Source: Terriglobales bacterium
GTDB taxonomy: Bacteria > Acidobacteriota > Terriglobia > Terriglobales > Acidobacteriaceae
Direction: 5' to 3'
DNA length: 64,000 bases
Assembly: GCA_035567895.1 (NCBI GenBank)
Contig: DATMPC010000059.1
Coordinates: 1 to 64,000, forward strand
The position numbers and the translations under genes are program-made. The notes below the pieces were generated by a model that was given only the letters and a program-made list of their open reading frames with translations, was not told the origin of the DNA and searched no databases. This document shows, one piece after another, positions 33,282 through 40,208 of the stretch; positions within the stretch are counted from its first letter, which is position 1; every line of letters begins with the position of its first letter.

Positions 33282-34544
33282 CTAGGCCTTGGTCGCGAAC
33301 TCGGCCTTGTTCGCAGCGGATGTGGCAGCGGCGCCGTATCGGGTTTCGACATACTCATCGAGAATCCCGATGAATTCCTTGACGATGTGATCGCCGCGCA
33401 ACGTCGTCATTAATCTTCCATCCACAAATACTGGAGCCTTTGGCTCTTCAAACGTTCCCGGCAGCGAGATGCCGATATTGGCGTGCTTCGATTCACCGGG
33501 TCCGTTCACCACACAACCCATGACCGCGAGCTTCATCTCTTCCACACCCGGATATTTCTCTTTCCATACCGGCATACTGCTGCGTACGTGGCCCTGAATC
33601 TGCTCTGCCAGTTCCTGGAAGAAGGTTGACGTAGTGCGCCCGCAGCCCGGACATGCCGTAACCTGCGGAGTAAAGCTGCGAATTCCGAGCGACTGCAAGA
33701 TTTGCTGCGCGACGAGTACCTCTTCCGTACGATCGCCGTTGGGAGCCGGGGTGAGAGAGACGCGAATGGTATCTCCGATACCTTGAGTGAGCAGCGGAGC
33801 CAGTGCTGCCGAGCTGGCGACGACACCTTTCATTCCCATTCCGGCTTCGGTCAATCCGAGATGGAGGACGTAGGAGCAGCGCGATGCGAGGCTGCGATAG
33901 ACATCCAGCAGATCCTGTACGCCGCTGACCTTAGCGCTGATGATGATCTGGTCGGCGCGCAAGCCGTACTTCTCAGCAATGGCAGCCGAGTTGAGCGCGC
34001 TCACAACCATGGCTTCCATCGTCACTTCGCGCGCGTCCAGCGGCTCGGCAAGACGAGAGTTCTCGTCCATCATGCGTGTGAGTAACTGTTGATCGAGCGA
34101 TCCCCAGTTAACGCCGATGCGCACCGGCTTTTGATTCTCGACGGCAACTTCCACCATGGTGCGAAAGTTCTCGTCGTCTTTTTTCCCAATGCTGACGTTC
34201 CCGGGGTTAATGCGGTATTTCGCCAGACTTCGTGCGCAGGCCGGATACTTCTTCAGCAGAAGGTGTCCGTTGTAGTGAAAGTCCCCAATCACCGGAACGG
34301 TGAGGGCGATCTTCTCCAGCCCTTCAACGATATGCGGTACCGCCTGCGCAGCCGCGTCGTTGTTTACGGTCACCCGGACCAGCTCCGAGCCGGCGCGAGC
34401 CAGCGCTGCAACCTGCTTAATGGTGCCGGCAATGTCGGCAGTATCGGTATTGGTCATCGACTGCACCACTACTGGTGCATCGCTGCCAACGCGCACCTGG
34501 CCGATATGAACGGTCGGGGTCTTTCTACGCTGAATCTGAGACAT
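33282..34544 (-). CDS. ispG: 4-hydroxy-3-methylbut-2-enyl diphosphate synthase (IspG/GcpE)
   Basis: A 420-residue [4Fe-4S] enzyme of the MEP isoprenoid pathway that converts MEcPP to HMBPP. The TIM-barrel part opens [20 protein letters not shown] and [13 protein letters not shown]. The cluster ligands are in [16 protein letters not shown] and [18 protein letters not shown]. It matches the bacterial two-domain form in length. No other MEP gene is adjacent. The start carries no strong ribosome site, but the N-terminus is as expected for the family. Confidence 0.95.
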   Translation of the reverse strand: MSQIQRRKTPTVHIGQVRVGSDAPVVVQSMTNTDTADIAGTIKQVAALARAGSELVRVTVNNDAAAQAVPHIVEGLEKIALTVPVIGDFHYNGHLLLKKYPACARSLAKYRINPGNVSIGKKDDENFRTMVEVAVENQKPVRIGVNWGSLDQQLLTRMMDENSRLAEPLDAREVTMEAMVVSALNSAAIAEKYGLRADQIIISAKVSGVQDLLDVYRSLASRCSYVLHLGLTEAGMGMKGVVASSAALAPLLTQGIGDTIRVSLTPAPNGDRTEEVLVAQQILQSLGIRSFTPQVTACPGCGRTTSTFFQELAEQIQGHVRSSMPVWKEKYPGVEEMKLAVMGCVVNGPGESKHANIGISLPGTFEEPKAPVFVDGRLMTTLRGDHIVKEFIGILDEYVETRYGAAATSAANKAEFATKA

Positions 34545-34570
34545 GGAATCTTTAGTTTAACAAAGAGCGT

Positions 34571-34728
34571 TCTAACCACGGAGACACGGAGGCACGGAGA
34601 ACAGCCGGATAGAACCTCAAAGGGCAAGAACAAATACACAGGCTCTGGGGATTTGGCCCTGATCTCTTAGTGATCCTTCGTGGTTAGCGCTGGCTGTTCT
34701 CCGTGACTCCGTGTCTCCGTGGTTAGAA
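34571..34728. repeat. Inverted-repeat element, CCACGGAGACACGGAGG type (family 2)
   Basis: TTCTAACCACGGAGACACGG at the left end is the exact complement of CCGTGTCTCCGTGGTTAGAA at the right. It overlaps the last codons of the TPR gene. Confidence 0.85.
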
Positions 34729-35082
34729 CGATTTGTCTTTTCCCTCACGAAGCTGCTTCTTCCACCCGAGAATCCGCGCCTGATTTGCGGCCGCCTCGGC
34801 TTCGGGGATCATGCCTTTCTTTTGATACGCGATCGAAAGGCTGGTGTGGGCGAGGATGTCGTCGGGATCGAGTTCGACTAATCGCTTGGATATCTGAATC
34901 GACTCATCGAAGCGATTCGCGTCCTGATAGGCGCGAGCCAGGCCGTGTAACGCCTCGGAGTGGCACGGATCAAGCTCGAGGCATTTCTCGTACTCAGCGA
35001 CAGCTTGGTCGTGCTTGCCCTCAGCGAAGAAATCGAGCGCCGCGTAGTAATGATCTTCAGCCTGCTGCCTGGAGTCGGACAT
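34723..35082 (-). CDS. TPR-repeat protein
   Basis: About 119 residues from ATG 35082 (MSDSRQQAEDHYYAALDFFA). Three tetratricopeptide repeats are visible: AEDHYYAALDFFAEGKHDQA, ALHGLARAYQDANRFDESIQ and AHTSLSIAYQKKGMIPEAEA. A basic end follows. TPRs mediate protein contacts; no partner is evident. No signal peptide. The C-terminus (KDKSF) is encoded within the end of a repeat element, so it may have been altered by that insertion. Confidence 0.8.
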   Translation of the reverse strand: MSDSRQQAEDHYYAALDFFAEGKHDQAVAEYEKCLELDPCHSEALHGLARAYQDANRFDESIQISKRLVELDPDDILAHTSLSIAYQKKGMIPEAEAAANQARILGWKKQLREGKDKSF

Positions 35083-35131
35083 GAACAAAAAAGTCTAGCA
35101 GTTTTGAACCGCTATACTGCCAATCGAGAGA

Positions 35132-35365
35132 ATGAAGAAAGTTCTGCGATTCATTTGGATTGCCACGCGTGGCCATCGATTGGCTCCGTGGCGGAGTCCG
35201 TACTTGCGTTGGAGAATTGAAACCTACACCGGCCTAAAGATGGACAAAATCGGTTTCATCGAATTCTGGGGATTTCTTTGGCGCGAGCGTCGCGAACTGA
35301 AGCGATTTCTGGAGTGGACGGCGACGATGGAAGACTACGCGCGCCCGAAGCCTAAAAACCCGTAA
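35132..35365 (+). CDS. Small basic hypothetical protein
   Basis: A 77-residue protein, MKKVLRFIWIATRGHRLAPW, then RSPYLRWRIETYTG and a helical part FIEFWGFLWRERRELKRFLE. Rich in Trp and Arg. No family is recognised. It is divergent from the TPR gene by 49 bases. A weak GAGAG ribosome site is present. The pattern (aromatic-basic, short) suggests a membrane-surface or regulatory protein, without further support. Confidence 0.6.
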   Translation: MKKVLRFIWIATRGHRLAPWRSPYLRWRIETYTGLKMDKIGFIEFWGFLWRERRELKRFLEWTATMEDYARPKPKNP

Positions 35366-35392
35366 TTCGTCGCGCAATCAGTTCCACTAGAA

Positions 35393-35601
35393 CTGTCATC
35401 CTGAGCCCCTCTTTTGGGCGAAGGATCTCCCGCGATGCTTCGGACTTCAAATGCCATTTCCTGGCTCTTCGGCCAAAGAGTCCGATTTAGCGGATTTCAA
35501 ATTGAAAAAAACTAAAGCACGGCCAAAGAGCTACGAGGCAGCATTCGAGTCAGATACATCGCGGGAGATCCTTCGCCCAAAAGAGGGGCTCAGGATGACA
35601 G
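35393..35601. repeat. CTGTCATCC inverted-repeat element, copy D (45-bp perfect arms)
   Basis: Positions 35393-35437 and 35557-35601 are exact reverse complements over 45 bases, the best-preserved copy here. The arms contain CTGTCATCCTGAG, a mini stem GCCC/GGGC, and GAAGGATCTCCCGCGATG. Confidence 0.92.
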
Positions 35602-35618
35602 TGAGAGACGTTTGAGAA

Positions 35619-36419
35619 TTAACCCAAAACTACCGTTACATCACTTCCCCGATCCGCCCCTGCCAGACGATTCGCCGCGGCACGATTGGCCGAAATCTCC
35701 AGATATCCCATGCTGCCGAGGATTCCGAACAGCTCTCCAGGTGTAGCTTGCGCGTAGGCATTCTTCATTTTTGTGATTTCAGCTTTGCCCACGGTGACCT
35801 TGAACGAAGGCGGCGCCTCCTCAAATAGCTGTGGAATGTCTTTAGCGGTGATGTTGGTGATGAGATTCCCGAACTTGTCAGTCTTCAGCACGACGCCCTT
35901 GAAGCTCTTTTCATCAATCGGTTTTGGTTTCGGCGCGGCGAAGCGAATGTAGTCCGTGATCTCTTCGCCGAACTTACTGACTTCGACTCCCTTGCTCAGC
36001 CAGCCGGCACAGGCTGCAAAGACATCCCGTCCGTGGAAAGTCTGACTGACCGGCTGCAGAAAGTAGTGTTCGGCGGTCACGTGCCTTACGCTCAGACGCT
36101 CGGAGCGCTCGTAGACCAGAGACAGCACTCCGTTATCAGGCGCTAAGAAAACCTGTTTCTCGTTGGTGACGAGAATAGGCCGGCGCTGTGATCCGACCCC
36201 GGGATCGACGATCACGACATGCAGAGTGTCGGAAGGGAAGTACGAGGCTGCCTGGGCGATGGTAAGAGCGCCATCGAGAACGTCGAAAGAATTCACCTCG
36301 TTGCAGATATCAACGATCTGCGCCTGCGGGTTGATGTTAAGGATCACGCCTCTCATGGTGCCGACAAAGTGATCGTTGAGTCCAAAGTCCGTAGTGAGTG
36401 TGACTAGTCGGTTGGGCAA
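35619..36419 (-). CDS. SAM hydroxide adenosyltransferase (SAM hydrolase, DUF62)
   Basis: A 266-residue enzyme that splits S-adenosylmethionine to adenosine and methionine using hydroxide. N-terminal motifs are TLTTDFGLNDHFVGTMRGVI, VVIVDPGVGSQRRP and LAPDNGVLS. The catalytic His motif is TFHGRDVFAACAGWL, and the C-terminal domain has KTDKFGNLITNIT. These are the conserved Asp/Arg/His elements of the hydrolase rather than the fluorinase or chlorinase halide pocket, so hydrolase is preferred. No operon partner. Confidence 0.88.
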   Translation of the reverse strand: MPNRLVTLTTDFGLNDHFVGTMRGVILNINPQAQIVDICNEVNSFDVLDGALTIAQAASYFPSDTLHVVIVDPGVGSQRRPILVTNEKQVFLAPDNGVLSLVYERSERLSVRHVTAEHYFLQPVSQTFHGRDVFAACAGWLSKGVEVSKFGEEITDYIRFAAPKPKPIDEKSFKGVVLKTDKFGNLITNITAKDIPQLFEEAPPSFKVTVGKAEITKMKNAYAQATPGELFGILGSMGYLEISANRAAANRLAGADRGSDVTVVLG

Positions 36420-36531
36420 GAGCGATCCTCAGAGAGTTGAGCTAACTATAGAAGCTGCGCGAAGTTAACTTGCGCACACAGGGAAGTCAAGAATGCAATC
36501 GCGAGTTGTCAGTCGCGAGTAATCAGTAGGT

Positions 36532-37083
36532 TCATTCCGAAGAAAATTCATCGGCCTCGGATGACAATGCCGTAATCACATCGTCGTCCACGTCCCAACG
36601 TTTTAAGACCTTGAAGATAGTGCCCTGAGAGAATCCAGCCCGCACCAGCATGCGAAAGATGCGCGCCGATTCACGTTCGTTCTGCGGCTTCTTACGCCGT
36701 TTACGCTCCAGGAACTGACGCGCGAGCTTCTCCTCGTTTACATCCTCATACGCAGCATCAACCGCTTGCTGGATGACTTCGCTGTGGACGCCCTTGATCT
36801 TGAGATCGGTGACCACGCGTCGGCGTCCGAATTTCTCGTTGCTCTGCCGGTATTGGGAATAAGACGCCGCATAGCGGGCATCATTCAGGAATTTCTGTTC
36901 TTTGAGCTTGGCGATTACCGCCTCTACTGCCAGGGCCCCATCCTCATTAGGCTCAGCTCGCAGCCGCAAGAGCCGCTTCAGCTCCGCTACCGTTCGCATC
37001 TTGCGCGCCAGCGAGCCGACAGCATAGTCATACAGCTCCACATCGGTCAGGGTCCGCTTTCGCCTGGTTCCAGGGAACGACAT
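36532..37083 (-). CDS. recX: RecX regulatory protein
   Basis: About 183 residues from ATG 37083. RecX binds RecA filaments and inhibits strand exchange. The three-helix repeats are visible: YDYAVGSLARKMRTVAELKR, EAVIAKLKEQKFLNDARYAA and SEVIQQAVDAAYEDVNEEKL, with GRRRVVTDLKIKGV before the third. recA is not in the window, so the usual recA-recX linkage is lost. The C-terminus is acidic (SSEADEFSSE). Confidence 0.85.
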   Translation of the reverse strand: MSFPGTRRKRTLTDVELYDYAVGSLARKMRTVAELKRLLRLRAEPNEDGALAVEAVIAKLKEQKFLNDARYAASYSQYRQSNEKFGRRRVVTDLKIKGVHSEVIQQAVDAAYEDVNEEKLARQFLERKRRKKPQNERESARIFRMLVRAGFSQGTIFKVLKRWDVDDDVITALSSEADEFSSE

Positions 37084-37202
37084 GGGCAAAGGGTAGCAGA
37101 GACACGTGGAACCTTTGCTGCCAAAGTGCGTTGACGAATTTTCCTGAGACTCCAGAGGTTAGTGGTCATCCGATAATCGCGGTTGAGATAGACCTGGATT
37201 CC

Positions 37203-37700
37203 ATGCGTGAATCAAAGCGATACTCGAAGGTCGCGGTCGAAATTCGGCAGGCGAGGGAAGGGGACGAGCAGCCCATTCTGAAGTGTCTGGCGGAGGCCTT
37301 CGAGCCATATCGTGAGCAATACACTGCTGGAGCTTATGCCGATACTGTTATCGATGAGGGCGCGCTCAGTGCGCGCATGCAGACAATGCATGTGCTGGTT
37401 GCGATCTCGAACGGAGAAATCATTGGAACAGTTGCCGGAACGGAATCTCACCCTGGCGAAGGACATCTTCGCGGCATGGCTGTGCTGCCGCAATACAAAG
37501 GCTCTGGAGTTTCCGCAGAACTGTTGGCCGCGATTGAAGCCTGGTTACGAGCACGCGGATGTGTTCGTGTCACCCTCGATACGACACAGCCGCTACTGAC
37601 CGCAATGAGGTTCTACGAGAAGCACGGGTACGTTCGCTCAGGGCACGTCTCGGATTTCTTTGGTATGGCTTTGATTGAGAACGTGAAGGACATCCGATAG
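37203..37700 (+). CDS. GNAT-family N-acetyltransferase
   Basis: About 165 residues from ATG 37203; the frame is open to TTG 37131. The fold begins VAVEIRQAREGDEQPILKCL. Motif A with the acetyl-CoA pyrophosphate loop is LRGMAVLPQYKGSGVSAELL, close to the Q/RxxGxG/A pattern. Motif B is VTLDTTQPLLTAMRFYEKHG and ends YVRSG. The acceptor is not predictable. It is divergent from recX. Confidence 0.85.
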   Translation: MRESKRYSKVAVEIRQAREGDEQPILKCLAEAFEPYREQYTAGAYADTVIDEGALSARMQTMHVLVAISNGEIIGTVAGTESHPGEGHLRGMAVLPQYKGSGVSAELLAAIEAWLRARGCVRVTLDTTQPLLTAMRFYEKHGYVRSGHVSDFFGMALIENVKDIR

Positions 37701-37798
37701 TCTGAAGCCACTTTTCGCGAATTTGCCATTCATCGGTTGATGAAACGATTGAAGTTTGATGAGACCACTGAAGCAAGAATGAGCTTTCCTTTACAGCT

Positions 37799-38006
37799 CT
37801 GTCATCCTGAGGCCCGAGGTTGGCCGAAGGATCTCCCGCGATGTGTCGATCTTGAATGCTCTTTCCTGGCTCTTCGGCCAGAGACTTCATTTTGGCTGAG
37901 CCCAATTACGACAGAGCGGAACTGGGCCAGAGAGCCGCGACGCAGCGTTCGAGTCCTAAGCATTCCGGGAGATCCTTCGCCCGAAATCACGGCTCAGGAT
38001 GACAAT
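37799..38006. repeat. CTGTCATCC inverted-repeat element, copy E
   Basis: The left end is CTGTCATCCTGAGGCCCGAG with GAAGGATCTCCCGCGATGTG. The right end is GGGAGATCCTTCGCCCG and CAGGATGACAA. It lies between the GNAT gene and the marR stop. Confidence 0.8.
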
Positions 38007-38072
38007 CTGATTTCTTTCGGGCCGAATTTGGAGTTGAAAGATTTTTGTCAACGAGAAATCAGAGATAGGAAA

Positions 38073-38516
38073 TCAGATTCGTCGAATCACTTGATTCAGC
38101 AATTCGACGCTCTTCCCGAGTTGGTCCAACTCCACCTCTTCGCAAGGCTGGAGCGCCTTCGCCAGGGACTCCACCCGCCGCTTCTTTCCCGCAAGTAACA
38201 AGGCCTTGCCGCGGCGAGTCGGAGTAATCAGAATCGACCGTGCATCCTCTCTTGCCCGCGCGACCCGCACGAGGCGCTCGCGCTCCATCGCCGCAATCAG
38301 GCGGCTCATGGTCGGATTCTTCACCTGCTCGGCTGCCGCAAGCTCGGCCAGCGTGAGCGGTCGTCCAGAAAATACGAGTACAGACAACGCCGATAGCTTT
38401 GCCGGACCGATTCCACTGGCGAGGTCCTGAATGCGCAAACGCCGCAGCAGGTGAATGGCCGCAGAATGCAGCCGGTCGGCAAGCTCCAATTCGCGCTTTT
38501 CCTTTGCCGTTGACAT
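38073..38516 (-). CDS. MarR-family regulator
   Basis: A 147-residue winged-helix protein: LHSAAIHLLRRLRIQDLASG, LSALSVLVFSGRPLTLAELA, then the recognition helix VKNPTMSRLIAAMERERLVR and wing RAREDARSILITPTRRG. It is divergent from a glyoxalase-fold gene, and a perfect palindrome between them is the likely operator. MarR proteins usually respond to phenolic or oxidative ligands; none is identified. Confidence 0.9.
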   Translation of the reverse strand: MSTAKEKRELELADRLHSAAIHLLRRLRIQDLASGIGPAKLSALSVLVFSGRPLTLAELAAAEQVKNPTMSRLIAAMERERLVRVARAREDARSILITPTRRGKALLLAGKKRRVESLAKALQPCEEVELDQLGKSVELLNQVIRRI

Positions 38517-38529
38517 CTTCTCGGCTAGA

Positions 38530-38548
38530 TAGTTAGCATAGCTAACTA
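38530..38548. promoter_or_regulatory. Perfect palindrome, candidate MarR operator
   Basis: TAGTTAGC-ATA-GCTAACTA, a 19-base perfect palindrome, lies 14 bases from the marR start and 32 from the glyoxalase start. Such symmetry between a marR and a divergent target fits autoregulation plus control of the target. Confidence 0.75.
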
Positions 38549-38579
38549 ATTAGATCGTAGCACGCTTATGGAGGTTTGT

Positions 38580-38969
38580 ATGCTGGCTGGAACCCAGATC
38601 GCACTCGACAAGATTGGGCAAATTGCCATCCTGGTAAAGGACATCCCACGCGCCACGGAGTTCTATCGCGACAAGCTGGCGATGAAGTATCTGTTCTCTG
38701 CTGGCAATCTTGCGTTTTTCGATTGTGGCGGCATTCGGTTGATGCTTGATAAGCCGGAGAAGGTTGAAGTGGGAACTTCAGTCATCTATTTCAAAGTTCC
38801 CGAGATCCACCAGGCGCATGAACAGATAAAGTCCCGCGGAGTTGAATTTGTCGACAAGCCGCACCTGATCGCGAAGTTGCCCGATCATGACTTGTGGATG
38901 ACATTCTTCCGCGACAGCGAAGGCAATCTGCTGGGCCTAATGAGCGAAGTGCGCCCACCGAAGCCTTGA
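38580..38969 (+). CDS. Glyoxalase/bleomycin-resistance-fold (VOC) protein
   Basis: About 129 residues. ATG 38580 is chosen because GGAGG (38570-38574) lies five bases before it and overlaps the upstream ATG 38568. Two beta-alpha-beta-beta-beta units are visible: KIGQIAILVKDIPRATEFYR with LAFFDCGGIRLML, and VIYFKVPEIHQAHEQIKSRG with LWMTFFRDSEGNLLGLM. VOC enzymes bind a metal and include dioxygenases and resistance proteins. The substrate is probably linked to the MarR ligand. Confidence 0.85.
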   Translation: MLAGTQIALDKIGQIAILVKDIPRATEFYRDKLAMKYLFSAGNLAFFDCGGIRLMLDKPEKVEVGTSVIYFKVPEIHQAHEQIKSRGVEFVDKPHLIAKLPDHDLWMTFFRDSEGNLLGLMSEVRPPKP

Positions 38970-39041
38970 AGCCCTCCGCCTCGTCGTAGAGACGCAGCAT
39001 GCTGCGTCTCTACCATGCTGATGCGTCTGCCATGCAGCCGA

Positions 39042-39797
39042 TTAATACTCGACATTGACTAGAAACAGCCCGCTGGCCGGGGCTGTTGGTCCAGCATCGG
39101 AGCGCCGTCGAGCCGCAAGGATCTCAGGAATGGAATCAGCAGCCAAGCTACCTTTGCCCACAAGAAGAAAAGTTCCGACAAGATTGCGTACCATGTGGTG
39201 AAGGAATCCGTCGCCCCGCACTCTGTAGACGAATAGATCGCCCTGGCGGCTCCATTCCGAAGCGAAGATCGTGCGCACGTTGTCGAGCTCTTCGTCATCT
39301 TTTCCACGCTCCGGATCAACCGCGGCAAAGCTGGCGAAATCGTACCTTCCGATTACGCGCCCAGCAGCCTCCGCTATCGCGTCCTCGTCTAGCGGATACG
39401 GATGATGATGAACATAACGCGCCATAAACGGCGGGCAGACACCACCGCGAAAGATTCGATACTCGTAGGTCTTGGCTGTCGCGGAGTGGCGCGCATGAAA
39501 TTCCGGCTGTACTTCCTCCACTGCTGTCACTCTTACTGAAACCGGCAGCGTGTGATTGAGCGCTGTAAGCAGATTTTCTGCGGGGATCGGCGATTCCAAT
39601 GCGAAGCTCGCAACTTGCGCGAGCGCATGGACGCCCGCGTCGGTTCGTCCTGAGCCTTGAGGCAGAACGCGCTCACCGGTCACCCGTTCGATGGCGTCGG
39701 ACAGCGTGCCTTGAATCGTCGGCCGCTGCGGTTGAACTTGCCAGCCGCAAAAGTCGGTGCCGTCATAGGCGAGTGTGATTTTGAATTTTCTAGCTAT
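39042..39797 (-). CDS. truA: tRNA pseudouridine synthase A, no canonical start codon
   Basis: TruA makes pseudouridine at positions 38-40 of tRNA anticodon arms. The catalytic Asp is in QGSGRTDAGVHALAQVASFA; other motifs are HARHSATAKTYEYRIF and FLHHMVRNLVGTFLLVG. The conserved N-terminus KFKITLAYDGTDFCGWQVQP is encoded upstream of the first usable GTG (39683). Back to the in-frame TAG at 39842-39840 there is no ATG, GTG or TTG in frame. I place the start at ATA 39797 (IARKFKIT...), with AGGG about eight bases upstream. Starting at GTG 39683 would delete about 38 conserved residues. Confidence 0.8.
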   Translation of the reverse strand: MARKFKITLAYDGTDFCGWQVQPQRPTIQGTLSDAIERVTGERVLPQGSGRTDAGVHALAQVASFALESPIPAENLLTALNHTLPVSVRVTAVEEVQPEFHARHSATAKTYEYRIFRGGVCPPFMARYVHHHPYPLDEDAIAEAAGRVIGRYDFASFAAVDPERGKDDEELDNVRTIFASEWSRQGDLFVYRVRGDGFLHHMVRNLVGTFLLVGKGSLAADSIPEILAARRRSDAGPTAPASGLFLVNVEY

Positions 39798-39842
39798 CCC
39801 GTCGTCCCTGTCGTTTTGATGCCCTGTCGAGCGTCTTATCTA

Positions 39843-40208
39843 CGCCGGCAGGACTTTCTTAGAGGTCAGCAATGTAAAAAAGCAGCTAAGAATGAATCGA
39901 AATCCCAGTCTATTCATCGAAGGAAATCGTAGCCGTAATCTTAAGGGAGTGCCATCCGCGTCGTTGGCCTGATTTATACTAGGCGCTTCCCACTTTATAC
40001 TAGGCGCTTCCCACAACGAATCATGGCCGGCGCTATGTTCGGGCTGTGATGGAACTTATCCGTCCAACGGATCGTATTTCAGGTTTGACCCGGGACAAAC
40101 GATTTGTGATGACAATTCTCGGGTCGCAGCAGTTTCAATCTCGTTCACTTCCAAGGCAATTGGAGATCGCACATGTGTGTGTTGTGTTTCAAAGGAAATA
40201 AGAAGAGC
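39843..40208. other. Intergenic region before tolC-like gene
   Basis: It contains a 21-base exact tandem duplication (39973-39993 and 39994-40014), each copy carrying TATACT, so two -10-like elements are in series. No convincing gene is seen; a 51-codon frame at 40050 has no ribosome site. Confidence 0.45.
39973..40014. repeat. 21-bp exact tandem duplication
   Basis: The unit TTTATACTAGGCGCTTCC (plus CAC) is repeated twice without a gap, between truA and the TolC gene. Confidence 0.9.
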
